A stretch of DNA of 64,000 nt from assembly GCA_000719025.1 (NCBI GenBank), contig JODP01000008.1:208160-272159 (forward strand). The letters run 5' to 3'. This document shows positions 1 through 8,552 of the stretch, one piece after another; position 1 is the first letter of the stretch, and every line of letters begins with the position of its first letter. The DNA comes from Kineosporia aurantiaca JCM 3230 (lineage in GTDB: Bacteria > Actinomycetota > Actinomycetes > Actinomycetales > Kineosporiaceae). The translations under genes were made by a program, and so were the position numbers. The notes under the pieces were generated by a model that was not told the DNA's origin, ran no database searches, and was given only the letters and a program-made list of their open reading frames with translations.

Positions 1-41
1 AGGGGTTTTCACGGCGATTCCGCTGCCGTAGCGAGCGTGGC

Positions 42-410
42 TCAGCTGCCTGCCCCGGTGTTCTTCTCCGGGTCATCCTCGAAAGGCGGACCGTCCGGAA
101 CCGCTTCTCCCGCCGAGACCCGGTCGGAGATGCGCGCGCCGGCCAGCCGCTGAGCACCGCCGGCACCCAGATCGGCCGGTCCGGGGCCGGGAGCGGATGG
201 GGGAGGGTCGGCCGGTTCTCCGTCCACCCGCGGTTCGGTGACCCCCGGGACGTCCGTCATCTTCTCCACTCGGGACTCACCGGAGGCAGCCTGACCGGAG
301 GGGGTGTGGACGCCCTCGACCTGGCTTCCGCTCTCGGCGTTGGCGACCGCCGCGTCGACGGTCTCGCCCCCGCGGTCCGGGTCCGGCGAGCCCAGGGATT
401 CGGTGGGCAT
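42..410 (-). CDS. Small acidic, probably disordered protein downstream of xdhC
   Basis: A 122-residue frame opens at an ATG preceded by GGAGGTCAAC, an excellent ribosome site, and begins 20 bp after the stop of the XdhC gene on the same strand, so the two are probably co-transcribed. The product is rich in Pro, Gly, Glu, Asp and Ser, has no membrane segment, signal peptide or cysteine, and looks intrinsically disordered. I do not recognise a family. Its only clue is position: it is the distal gene of the arm that diverges from the CO dehydrogenase operon. The coding call rests on the start site and spacing. Confidence 0.55.
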   Translation of the reverse strand: MPTESLGSPDPDRGGETVDAAVANAESGSQVEGVHTPSGQAASGESRVEKMTDVPGVTEPRVDGEPADPPPSAPGPGPADLGAGGAQRLAGARISDRVSAGEAVPDGPPFEDDPEKNTGAGS

Positions 411-430
411 GTTGACCTCCAGGTATCTGG

Positions 431-1513
431 TCAGCGGTGGATGGCCTGGTCGGTCCCGGTCAGCCGGGTCCCGGAGCCGCCCCAGGTGAGGGCGATGATC
501 TCGGCCGCGATGGCGACCGCGGTCTCTTCCGGGGTCCGGGCGCCGAGGTCCAGGCCGATGGGGGAGCTGAGCCGGGCCAGGGCGGCCGGGCCGACGCCGG
601 CCTGGCGCAGCCGCTGCAGGCGGTCCGCATGGGTGCGGCGGCTGCCCATGGCCCCGATGTAGGCGGCGGGGGTGGAGAGGGCTCGTTCCAGCAGTGGGAC
701 GTCGAACTTGGGGTCGTGGGTGAGGACGCAGATCACGGTGCGTTCGTCGACCACGGTCCGGTCCAGGTACTGGTGCGGCCACATCACCACGAGCTCGTCA
801 ACGTCCGGAAAACGTCTTCGGGTGGCGAACAGGGCGCGGGCGTCGCAGACGGTGACGTGGTAGCCGAGGAACTTGCCGATCCGGGCGACGGCGCCGGCGA
901 AGTCGATGGCCCCGAAGACCAGCATGCGCGGGGCGGGCGCGAAGGACTCGACGAAGATCGCGAGTTCGTCCATCCGCTGCTGGCCGTCCCGGCCGACCCG
1001 CAGGACCCCGGTCCGGCCGGTGGCGAGCATCCCGCGGGCCTGTTCGGTGACGCTGAGGTCCAGCGCCGGACTGCCGAGGGTCCCTTCGGTGGAAGCCGCG
1101 GTGACCACCAGGCGCCGGCCGCGGAGTTCGGCGCCGGCGATGACCGAGGCCACGGCGATCGGCTCGCCCCGCCGGATCGCGTCGAAGACCGTGGTCAGCT
1201 CGGGGTAGCGGGGGTGGACGAAGATGTCCACGATTCCGCCGCAGGTCAGGCCCACCTGGACGGCGTCGTCGTCGGAGATGCCGTACGTCTGCAGCACGGG
1301 CTGGCCGGTTTCCAGTACCTGCTGCGCCAACGCATAGACCGCCCCCTCGACGCACCCACCCGACACGCTGCCGGCCACGTCGCCGTTCTCGGACACCGCC
1401 ATCGAGGCGCCGGGCTGGCGCGGGGCGGAGTTCCAGGTCTGGACGACGGTGGCAATGGCGAAATCGGTTCCCCCGGAATGCCAGGCGGCCAGATCGTCGA
1501 CGATGTCGCGCAC
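431..1513 (-). CDS. XdhC/CoxF-family molybdoenzyme maturation protein
   Basis: The product is 360 residues. The N-terminal XdhC/CoxI-type domain carries SVSGGCVEGAV and GLTCGGIVDIF, and the C-terminal Rossmann part carries AIDFAGAVARIGKFLGY and YIGAMGSRRTHADRL. Members of this family bind molybdenum cofactor and help insert or sulfurate it in xanthine and CO dehydrogenases. I chose the GTG at 1513 because GGAGGAGGGAGGG lies just upstream; the frame stays open further upstream but without such a site. It is divergent from coxM across a 155-bp region with a large inverted repeat, and overlaps nothing. A second XdhC-like protein is encoded after coxL, so this locus has two. Confidence 0.9.
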   Translation of the reverse strand: MRDIVDDLAAWHSGGTDFAIATVVQTWNSAPRQPGASMAVSENGDVAGSVSGGCVEGAVYALAQQVLETGQPVLQTYGISDDDAVQVGLTCGGIVDIFVHPRYPELTTVFDAIRRGEPIAVASVIAGAELRGRRLVVTAASTEGTLGSPALDLSVTEQARGMLATGRTGVLRVGRDGQQRMDELAIFVESFAPAPRMLVFGAIDFAGAVARIGKFLGYHVTVCDARALFATRRRFPDVDELVVMWPHQYLDRTVVDERTVICVLTHDPKFDVPLLERALSTPAAYIGAMGSRRTHADRLQRLRQAGVGPAALARLSSPIGLDLGARTPEETAVAIAAEIIALTWGGSGTRLTGTDQAIHR

Positions 1514-1571
1514 GTCGTCCCTCCCTCCTCCTCGAGGTGCCCACCGAAGCATGCGGAGCCGGCCGGCCGTC

Positions 1572-1611
1572 GTCAACGGCGAATTAACCACCTCCTTAAG
1601 TCGCCGTTGAC
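1572..1611. promoter_or_regulatory. 40-bp inverted repeat spanning the divergent cox promoters
   Basis: Arms 1572-1587 and 1596-1611 are 16 bp each with one mismatch, separated by 8 bp. Each arm contains a TTGAC box pointing outward: TTGACA at 1607-1612 toward coxM, and TTGACG at 1576-1571 toward xdhC, the latter 17 bp from CATGCT (1553-1548). A regulator bound here would cover both -35 elements. The LysR protein encoded at the end of the operon is the obvious candidate by context; the -10 toward coxM is weak (CCCAAT), which would fit an activated promoter. Confidence 0.65.
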
Positions 1612-1668
1612 AGCACCCCGGGACCGGCGCCCAATGAGGGCGACCGAGCCGAGACGAAGGGGTCCCGC

Positions 1669-2544
1669 ATGCAGGTTCCGGGGCAGTTCGAGTACGAGCG
1701 CGCCACCAGCGTCGAGCATGCCATCGGCCTGCTGGACCGGCTGGGCGACACGGCGCGCCTGGTCGCCGGCGGGCACAGCCTGCTGCCGATGATGAAGCTG
1801 CGCCTGGCCAACTTCGACTACCTGATCGACATCAACGACCTGCGCCCGGAACTGGGGTACATCACGGTCGAGGCGGACCGGATCCGGATCGGGGCGCTGA
1901 CCCGGCACCGGGAACTGCTCGAATCCACCGAGCTCGGCCGGGCCTTCCCGATCTTCGCCGACGCCGAGCGGGTGATCGCCGATCCCGTGGTGCGCAACCG
2001 CGGCACCCTCGGCGGTTCGCTGTGCCAGGCCGATCCGTCCGAGGACCTGTCCGCCGTCTGCACGACCCTGGGCGCCAGTTGCGTGATCCGTAGCCTGGAC
2101 GGTGAGCGGGTGGTGTCGATGGAGGACTTCCACCGGGGCCCGTACGAGACCGCCGTGGGGGACGCGGAGATCCTCACCGAAGTCCGGTTCCCCCTCCGGC
2201 CGGGCGGATCCAGCGCCTACGAGAAGGTGGAACGGCGGGCCGGTGACTGGGCGGTGGTCTCGGCCGGGGCTGCGGTCTGGATGGCCGACGGCCTGATCAC
2301 CGACGCGCGGGTGGGTCTGGCCGCGGTCGGGCCGAACACCGCCGGGCTACCGGAGATCTCGGCCGCGCTGCGCGGCCGGGCGCCCTCGGAGGAGCTGTAC
2401 GAGCAGGCCGGGGACATCGCCGCGAGCAGCTGCGACCCGGCGACCGACATGCGCGGGAGCGCGGACTACAAGCGTCATCTGGCGAAAGAGCTGACCCGGC
2501 GGACGCTGCGCCGCTCCGTCCGCCGCATTCACGAAGGGCTCTGA
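1669..2544 (+). CDS. coxM: Aerobic CO dehydrogenase, medium FAD subunit
   Basis: The product is 291 residues, the usual CoxM length. It has the two FAD-binding signatures of the family: AGGHSLLPMMK at residues 33-43, and NRGTLGGSLCQADPSEDL near residue 110. The medium subunit passes electrons from the [2Fe-2S] subunit to FAD and on to the respiratory chain. The start is an ATG with GAAGGGG 7 bp upstream. It lies 4 bp before coxS in the order M-S-L typical of form I CO dehydrogenases. Assignment to CO oxidation, rather than another xanthine-oxidase family enzyme, depends on the CoxL motif two genes on. Confidence 0.93.
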   Translation: MQVPGQFEYERATSVEHAIGLLDRLGDTARLVAGGHSLLPMMKLRLANFDYLIDINDLRPELGYITVEADRIRIGALTRHRELLESTELGRAFPIFADAERVIADPVVRNRGTLGGSLCQADPSEDLSAVCTTLGASCVIRSLDGERVVSMEDFHRGPYETAVGDAEILTEVRFPLRPGGSSAYEKVERRAGDWAVVSAGAAVWMADGLITDARVGLAAVGPNTAGLPEISAALRGRAPSEELYEQAGDIAASSCDPATDMRGSADYKRHLAKELTRRTLRRSVRRIHEGL

Positions 2545-2548
2545 CCTG

Positions 2549-3046
2549 ATGAAGGTTTCGATGACCGTCAACGGCGAAGAGGTCACCCGGGAGATCGAGG
2601 GCCGGCTGCTGCTGGTGCACTTCCTGCGCGATCACCTGGCGCTGACCGGCACGCACTGGGGCTGCGACACCAGCAACTGCGGAACCTGCGTGGTCTGGCT
2701 GGACAACGAGCCGGTGAAGTCGTGCACGGTGCTGGCCGCGATGGCCGGAGGCCACGAGGTCCGCACCGTGGAAGGGCTGGAGCAGGGCGGTGCGCTCGAC
2801 CCGGTCCAGAAGGGTTTCATCGCCTGCCACGGCCTGCAGTGCGGCTTCTGTACTCCCGGAATGCTGATGACGGCCCGGGCCCTGCTGGACCGCAATCCCG
2901 ATCCCTCCGAAGGCGAGATCCGCGAGGCGATCTCCGGGCAGATCTGCCGTTGCACCGGGTACGCCACCATCGTCCGCTCGGTGCGCTGGGCCGCCGCCGA
3001 AGAGGCCGGCACCCGGACCAGTACCTCCGAGGAGGCCACCGCATGA
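2549..3046 (+). CDS. coxS: Aerobic CO dehydrogenase, small [2Fe-2S] subunit
   Basis: The product is 165 residues. The plant-ferredoxin-type cluster is ligated by C39, C44, C47 and C59 (CDTSNCGTC and a later Cys). The distal cluster of the helical domain is ligated by C98, C101, C133 and C135 (CGFC and CRC). It relays electrons from the molybdenum centre in CoxL to FAD in CoxM. Its TGA overlaps the ATG of coxL (ATGA), which implies translational coupling and equal subunit supply. Confidence 0.95.
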   Translation: MKVSMTVNGEEVTREIEGRLLLVHFLRDHLALTGTHWGCDTSNCGTCVVWLDNEPVKSCTVLAAMAGGHEVRTVEGLEQGGALDPVQKGFIACHGLQCGFCTPGMLMTARALLDRNPDPSEGEIREAISGQICRCTGYATIVRSVRWAAAEEAGTRTSTSEEATA

Positions 3047-5436
3047 CCACCATCGACCAGCAGCCACAGACCCGGTTCGAGGACAACGACCAGCATCCGG
3101 TCGGTCACGGGCGGATGCACCGCAAGGAGGACCCCCGGTTCGTCCGCGGCCGTGGGCGCTACTGCGACGACGTCCAGCTCCCGGGCATGCTGCACCTGGC
3201 CATCCTGCGCTCACCGGTGGCGCACGCCCGGATCGTCAGTATCGACACCAGCGCGGCCGAGGCCATGCCCACGGTGAAGGCCGTGGTCACCGGGGCCGCC
3301 CTGGCCGAGCAGGGCCTGGCCTGGATGCCGACGCTGTCCAACGACGTGCAGGCGGTGCTGGCCACCGACAAGGTCCGGTTCCAGGGCCAGGAAGTGGCCT
3401 TCGTGGTGGCCGAGGACCGCTACAGCGCGCGGGACGCCCTGGAACTGATCGACGTCGAGTACGACATCCTCGAGCCGGTCATCGACGCGCGCACCGCCCT
3501 GGCCCCGGACAGCCCGGTGATCCGCACCGACCTGGAGGGCAAGACCGACAACCACTGCTTCGACTGGGAGACCGGTGACCAGCAGGCTACTGAGGACGTC
3601 TTCCGGCGGGCGGACGTGGTGGTCACCGAGGACATCGTCTACCCGCGGGTGCACCCGGCCCCGATGGAGACCTGCGGTGCGGTGGCCGACTACGACCGGA
3701 TCGACGGCAAGCTCACCCTCTGGTCCACCACCCAGGCCCCGCACGCCCACCGCACGCTCTACGCCATCGTCGCCGGGCTGCCCGAGCACAAGATCCGGGT
3801 GATCTCCCCGGACATCGGCGGTGGCTTCGGCAACAAGGTGCCGATCTACCCCGGCTACGTCTGCGCCATCGTCGCCTCGATCGTCACCGGGAAACCGGTG
3901 AAGTGGATGGAGGACCGGTCGGAGAACCTGATCAGCACCGGTTTCGCCCGCGACTACATCATGCGCGGCGAGATCGCGGCCACCCGGGAGGGCAAGATCC
4001 TGGCGATCCGGACGCACGTGCTGGCCGACCACGGCGCCTTCAACGGCACGGCCGCCCCGGTGAAGTACCCGGCCGGCTTCTTCGGGGTCTTCACCGGCAG
4101 CTACGACCTGGAGGCGGCCTACTGCTCGATGACCGCCGTCTACACCAACAAGGCGCCCGGCGGGGTGGCCTACGCCTGCTCGTTCCGGATCACCGAGGCG
4201 GTCTACCTGGTCGAGCGGATCGTCGACTGCCTGGCCTACGACCTGAAGATGGACCCGGCCGAGCTCCGGATGAAGAACCTGCTCAAACCCGAGCAGTTCC
4301 CTTACACCAGCAGGACCGGCTGGGTCTACGACTCCGGCAACTACGAGCCCACCCTGCGCGAGGCAATGCGGATCGCCGGCTACGACGAGCTGCGCCGGGA
4401 GCAGGCGGCCCGGCGCGAGCGCGGTGAGCTGATGGGGATCGGCATCTCGTTCTTCACCGAGGCGGTGGGGGCCGGCCCGCGCAAGGACATGGACATCCTC
4501 GGCCTGGGCATGGCCGACGGGTGCGAACTGCGCGTGCACCCCACCGGCAAGGCCGTGGTCCGGCTGTCGGTGCAGACCCAGGGGCAAGGTCACGAAACGA
4601 CTTTCGCCCAGATCGTGGCCGAGGAGATCGGCATCCCACCGGCCGACATCGACGTGGTGCACGGCGACACCGACAACACCCCGTTCGGCCTGGGCACCTA
4701 CGGCAGCCGTTCCACCCCGGTCTCCGGAGCGGCGGCGGCCCTGGTGGCCCGCAAGGTCCGCGACAAGGCCCGGATCATCGCCTCCGGCATGCTCGAGGTC
4801 TCGGTGGCCGACCTGGACTGGGACAAGGGATCCTTCCACGTCAAGGGTGACCCGACGCAGTCGGTGACGATCCAGGACATCGCCATGCGGGCGCACGGCG
4901 CGGGCGACCTGCCGGACGGGATCGAGGGCGGTCTGGAGGCCCAGATCTGCTACAACCCGGAGAACCTGACCTATCCGCACGGCGCCTACATCTGCGTGGT
5001 CGACATCGATCCGGGGACGGCGGTGGTCAAGGTCCGGCGGTTCATCGCGGTCGACGACTGCGGCACCCGGATCAACCCGATGATCATCGAGGGCCAGGTG
5101 CACGGCGGCCTGACCGACGGGGTCGGGATGGCGCTGATGGAGATGATCGCCTTCGACGAGGACGGCAACTGCCTGGGCGGCTCGCTGATGGACTACCTGA
5201 TCCCGACCGCCCTGGAAGTTCCCGACTGGGAGACCGGTTTCACGGTGACGCCGTCACCGCACCACCCGATCGGGGCCAAGGGGGTCGGCGAGTCCGCGAC
5301 CGTCGGATCCCCGCCGGCGATCGTGAACGCCGTCGTCGACGCCCTGAAGCCGTTCGGGATCCGGCACGCCGACATGCCCCTGACTCCCTCCCGGGTCTGG
5401 GAAACCATGCAGGGCAACCACACTCCGCCGGTCTGA
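3043..5436 (+). CDS. coxL: Form I aerobic CO dehydrogenase, large molybdenum subunit
   Basis: The product is 797 residues, typical of CoxL. The active-site loop reads AYACSFR at residues 376-382, with C379 at the position of the cysteine that carries the Cu-S-Mo bridge. AYxCSFR is the established signature of form I enzymes that oxidise CO; form II proteins have AYRGAGR instead. Cofactor-pocket motifs QGQGHETTF and GVGESATVGSP are present. I place the start at 3043, overlapping the coxS stop, because the frame upstream is only antisense or shadow sequence of coxS and MTTIDQQ starts the normal N-terminus. CO oxidation of this type is used as an energy supplement by many soil actinobacteria. 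Confidence 0.96.
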   Translation: MTTIDQQPQTRFEDNDQHPVGHGRMHRKEDPRFVRGRGRYCDDVQLPGMLHLAILRSPVAHARIVSIDTSAAEAMPTVKAVVTGAALAEQGLAWMPTLSNDVQAVLATDKVRFQGQEVAFVVAEDRYSARDALELIDVEYDILEPVIDARTALAPDSPVIRTDLEGKTDNHCFDWETGDQQATEDVFRRADVVVTEDIVYPRVHPAPMETCGAVADYDRIDGKLTLWSTTQAPHAHRTLYAIVAGLPEHKIRVISPDIGGGFGNKVPIYPGYVCAIVASIVTGKPVKWMEDRSENLISTGFARDYIMRGEIAATREGKILAIRTHVLADHGAFNGTAAPVKYPAGFFGVFTGSYDLEAAYCSMTAVYTNKAPGGVAYACSFRITEAVYLVERIVDCLAYDLKMDPAELRMKNLLKPEQFPYTSRTGWVYDSGNYEPTLREAMRIAGYDELRREQAARRERGELMGIGISFFTEAVGAGPRKDMDILGLGMADGCELRVHPTGKAVVRLSVQTQGQGHETTFAQIVAEEIGIPPADIDVVHGDTDNTPFGLGTYGSRSTPVSGAAAALVARKVRDKARIIASGMLEVSVADLDWDKGSFHVKGDPTQSVTIQDIAMRAHGAGDLPDGIEGGLEAQICYNPENLTYPHGAYICVVDIDPGTAVVKVRRFIAVDDCGTRINPMIIEGQVHGGLTDGVGMALMEMIAFDEDGNCLGGSLMDYLIPTALEVPDWETGFTVTPSPHHPIGAKGVGESATVGSPPAIVNAVVDALKPFGIRHADMPLTPSRVWETMQGNHTPPV

Positions 5437-5467
5437 GCGACGTCTGAGCGACGTCTGAGGAGGAAAC

Positions 5468-6355
5468 ATGGCCAGCGTGATCGGCGACCGGGCCCGGGAC
5501 CTGAGCGACCGCCGGGTGCCGTTCGTGCAGGCGACGGTGGTCCGGGCGCAGGTTCCGACCTCGGCCCGGGCCGGTGACGAGGCGATCGTCCTGACCGACG
5601 GTTCGATCGAGGGGTTCGTCGGTGGGCAGTGCGCCGAGAACCAGGTCCGGGAAGCCGCTCTCGGTGCGCTCACCGATGGTCAGGCGCTCCTGCTGCGCGT
5701 GCTGCCCGAGGGTGACGTCGACTTCCCGGACACCCCCGGCGCGCAGGTGGTGGTGAATCCGTGCCTGTCCGGCGGTGCCCTGGAGATCTTCCTGCGACCG
5801 GTCCTGCCGCCTCCGCTGATCGCGGTTCTCGGCACCACCCCGGTTGCGGACGCCGTGGTCGCCGTGAGCGAGCTGCTCGGATACGCCACCGTCCGTGGTC
5901 ACGAAAATACCTCCGAACAATGGACGCTGGGGGCCGGCGCCGTCGTCGTGGCCAGTCACGGTCGGGGCGAGAATGCGGCGATCCGGCAAGCCCTGGACGC
6001 CGGAGTCGGGTATGTCGCGCTGGTCGCCAGCGGCCGGCGCGGGGCCGCCGTGCTGGACGAACTCGATCTGGGCGAACCCGAGCGCAGCCGGGTCCGGACC
6101 CCCGCGGGCCTGGACATCGGGGCCCGCACCCCGCCCGAGATAGCCCTCTCGATCATGGCCGAAGTGGTCTCGGTGCTGAATGCGGCTCCCGCCGTGATTC
6201 CTTCCGTCGTCGAGATCGAGTCGGCCGTTGATCCGGTCTGCGGAATGAGCGTGACGATCCTCCCGTCGACTCCCCATCTCGTGGTCGAGGGCACCGACGT
6301 CTGGTTCTGCGGCGATCACTGCCGGGCCACCTACGCGGCCAAAGTCGGCCAATAG
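5468..6355 (+). CDS. XdhC/CoxF-like maturation protein with a C-terminal YHS domain
   Basis: The product is 295 residues. Residues 1 to about 110 resemble the XdhC/CoxI domain (GFVGGQCAENQVREAAL, NPCLSGGALEIF), followed by a short Rossmann part (GLDIGARTPPEIALSIMAEV). After about residue 250 comes a YHS-type metal-binding module with DPVCGM, then FCGDHC. YHS modules are known from copper and heavy-metal transporters and from some monooxygenases. A YHS beside coxL is suggestive because form I CO dehydrogenase needs copper, but that link is inference. The start ATG follows GAGGAGGAAAC. It overlaps the next gene by one base. Confidence 0.85.
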   Translation: MASVIGDRARDLSDRRVPFVQATVVRAQVPTSARAGDEAIVLTDGSIEGFVGGQCAENQVREAALGALTDGQALLLRVLPEGDVDFPDTPGAQVVVNPCLSGGALEIFLRPVLPPPLIAVLGTTPVADAVVAVSELLGYATVRGHENTSEQWTLGAGAVVVASHGRGENAAIRQALDAGVGYVALVASGRRGAAVLDELDLGEPERSRVRTPAGLDIGARTPPEIALSIMAEVVSVLNAAPAVIPSVVEIESAVDPVCGMSVTILPSTPHLVVEGTDVWFCGDHCRATYAAKVGQ

Positions 6356-6939
6356 TGATGGAGGCGACCGGCATCGTGCTGGCTGCGGGTGCGTCGCGGC
6401 GCCTGGGCCAACCCAAGCAGCTCCTGTCCTACCGAGGCCGCCCGCTGCTGGATTCGACCCTGGACATGGCTCGGAAGTGTGGCTTTCGCCAGATCATCGT
6501 TGCGCTGGGCGGCGCCGCCGATCGGATTCGGGAGCAGGTCGACCTGACCGGCGTCCAAACCGTCCAGTGCGACAGCTTCGCCGATGGCTGCGGCTCCTCG
6601 ATCCGCACGGCGATCACCGAGGTGGATCCGGAAGTCCGGGGCGTTGTGCTGTTGCCCGGAGACCAGCCGGGCGTCGATCCGGCCACCGTACGCGCGCTGG
6701 TGAGCCGCGGCAGAGAAGCGTCCATCGGTATCTGCCGTTACCGGAACGGATGGGGGCACCCGTTCTGGTTCGGTCGCGACCTGTTTGCGCACCTGGCCAC
6801 TCTGCACGGGAACAAGGCGGTGTGGAAGTTGCTGCATTCCGGGCGGTTCCCGGTGACCGAGCACGACGTCAGCGCGGACGTTCCTCTGGACGTGGACACC
6901 TGGGCCGACTACCAGACGCTGATCGAGCAGCCGCGATGA
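6355..6939 (+). CDS. MobA-like molybdenum cofactor nucleotidyltransferase
   Basis: The product is 194 residues with the MobA/MocA signature LAAGASRRLGQPKQLL at its N-terminus and LLPGDQPGVD further on. These enzymes transfer CMP or GMP to molybdopterin. CO dehydrogenase uses the cytosine dinucleotide form, so this is probably the locus-specific cytidylyltransferase (MocA-like). A GTG at 6355 overlaps the previous stop, with an ATG one codon later; I cannot choose between them. Its stop overlaps the start of coxD (ATGA). Confidence 0.88.
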   Translation: MMEATGIVLAAGASRRLGQPKQLLSYRGRPLLDSTLDMARKCGFRQIIVALGGAADRIREQVDLTGVQTVQCDSFADGCGSSIRTAITEVDPEVRGVVLLPGDQPGVDPATVRALVSRGREASIGICRYRNGWGHPFWFGRDLFAHLATLHGNKAVWKLLHSGRFPVTEHDVSADVPLDVDTWADYQTLIEQPR

Positions 6940-7826
6940 GTCCGCCGTTCCCCAGCATCGCCGAAGTCACCGCCGGCCTGAACCGGGTGAATTACCTGGC
7001 GGATGAGGGCCTCTCCACGGCGGTCTTCCTCGCCCTCACCCTCGAACGTCCACTTCTGCTCGAGGGCGAACCGGGCGTCGGGAAGACCGCCGCCGCTCAA
7101 GCGGTGGCGTCTGCGCTGTCGACCCCGCTGATCCGGCTGCAGTGCTACGAGGGACTCACCGTGAACGAGGCCCTGTACGAGTGGAACTACCAGCGGCAGC
7201 TGCTGGCGATCCGGATGGCCGAGTCGGGGCCCGGGCGGATCCAGGAGGCCGACCTGTTCTCCGAGGCTTTCCTTCAGGAACGCCCGATCCTGCGCGCCGT
7301 CCGGCATTCCGGGCCCTCGGCGCCGGTGCTGCTGATCGACGAGATCGACCGGGCTGACGACGAGTTCGAGGCCATGCTGTTCGAATTCCTGGGGGAGGGC
7401 TCGCTGACGATCCCCGAACTGGGCACCTTCACCGCCGCCCGGCGGCCTCTGGTGTTCCTGACCTCCAACCGCAGCCGGGAACTGCACGACGCTCTGCGCC
7501 GACGCTGCCTCTACCACTGGATCGACTTCCCGGCTCCCGAGCGGGCCGCCGAGATCCTGCGCCGGAGCGTACCTTCGGCCGGTTACCCGCTGATCGCCTC
7601 GACCACCCGGTTCGTCTCCCGGATCCGGCAGTTCGACCTGGACAAGGTGCCCGGAATGGCCGAGACCATCGACTGGGTCGCCGCGTTGAGCGTGCTGGGT
7701 GCGGGGGACCTGGTGCGGGCCGACGTGATCCGCACCCTCAGCACCATCGCCAAGACCCCCGACGACCGGGCGAGGGTGATCGAGGCGCTCGACGACCTCG
7801 GCTACCCCGAATCGGCCTCCGTCTAG
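6936..7826 (+). CDS. coxD: MoxR-type AAA+ ATPase for CO dehydrogenase maturation
   Basis: The product is 296 residues with Walker A GEPGVGKT (residues 44-51), Walker B LLIDEIDRAD, and sensor sequence TSNRSRELHDALRRRC. CoxD, described in Afipia (Oligotropha), is a membrane-bound AAA+ chaperone needed to build the Mo-S-Cu centre, and MoxR ATPases act with VWA proteins such as CoxE, which is encoded two genes on. Start and stop overlap with the previous gene indicate coupling. Confidence 0.92.
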   Translation: MSPPFPSIAEVTAGLNRVNYLADEGLSTAVFLALTLERPLLLEGEPGVGKTAAAQAVASALSTPLIRLQCYEGLTVNEALYEWNYQRQLLAIRMAESGPGRIQEADLFSEAFLQERPILRAVRHSGPSAPVLLIDEIDRADDEFEAMLFEFLGEGSLTIPELGTFTAARRPLVFLTSNRSRELHDALRRRCLYHWIDFPAPERAAEILRRSVPSAGYPLIASTTRFVSRIRQFDLDKVPGMAETIDWVAALSVLGAGDLVRADVIRTLSTIAKTPDDRARVIEALDDLGYPESASV

Positions 7827-7862
7827 CCGGTCCGCCCGCGCTCCGACCAGCGAGAGGAAATC

Positions 7863-8552
7863 ATGAGGATCGACAACGAGTTCACCGTCAGCGTCCCGGT
7901 CGAGGAGGCTTGGAAGGTGCTGACCGACCTCGAGGGCATCGCCCCCTGCCTGCCCGGGGCCCGGCTGACCGGGGTCGCCGGCGACGTCTACTCGGGCCGG
8001 GTCAAGATCAAGGTCGGGCCGGTGGTCAGCGAGTACGCAGGCACCGCGCGGTTCGTGGAGAAGGACGATGCGGCGCACCGGGCGGTGATCGATGCGAAGG
8101 GGAAGGACTCGCGGGGGACCGGGAACGCGGCGGCCACGATCAACGCGAGCCTGCGGCCGGACGGGGAGCACACCGTCGTGACGGTGAACACCGACCTGGC
8201 GATCAGCGGCAAGATCGCCCAGTTCGGCAGCGGGATGATCAAGGAGGTCTCCGGGAAGCTGCTCGGCCAGTTCGTGCAGAACCTGGAAGCCAAGCTGCAG
8301 ACGTCACCCCCATCCCCGGACCTGACCCCGGACCTGACCCCGGACGTGAACCCGGCCCCTCCGGCCGAAACCCCGGTGCAGCCGGTTGCCCCGCAGCCGG
8401 CAACCGCGCGGGTTCTCGCGGAGCAGGACCCCGATCCGCAACCCCTGGACCTGATGAGCCTGGCCGGCGGATCGGTCTACAAGCGCGCGATCCCGTTGGC
8501 CGCGGGCGCCGTGGTGGTCGCAGCGGTCATCGTCTATGCCGTCACCCGGTGA
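7863..8552 (+). CDS. coxG: CoxG-like membrane-anchored SRPBCC protein
   Basis: The product is 229 residues. Residues 1-150 form the CoxG (SRPBCC/START-like) domain: FTVSVPVEEAWKVLTDLEGIAPCLPGA is the family N-terminus. A Pro-rich linker with repeated PDLT units follows, then one C-terminal membrane helix (IPLAAGAVVVAAVIVYAV). CoxG is known to help recruit CO dehydrogenase to the cytoplasmic membrane. The ATG has GAGAGGAAATC upstream. The last 17 bp overlap coxE. Confidence 0.9.
   Translation: MRIDNEFTVSVPVEEAWKVLTDLEGIAPCLPGARLTGVAGDVYSGRVKIKVGPVVSEYAGTARFVEKDDAAHRAVIDAKGKDSRGTGNAAATINASLRPDGEHTVVTVNTDLAISGKIAQFGSGMIKEVSGKLLGQFVQNLEAKLQTSPPSPDLTPDLTPDVNPAPPAETPVQPVAPQPATARVLAEQDPDPQPLDLMSLAGGSVYKRAIPLAAGAVVVAAVIVYAVTR

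Noticed and set aside
3211..5103. A 630-codon open frame opposite coxL
   Set aside because: It mirrors the third-codon-position GC bias of coxL, its product is Val/Asp/Gly/Arg-rich without motifs, and it has no ribosome site.
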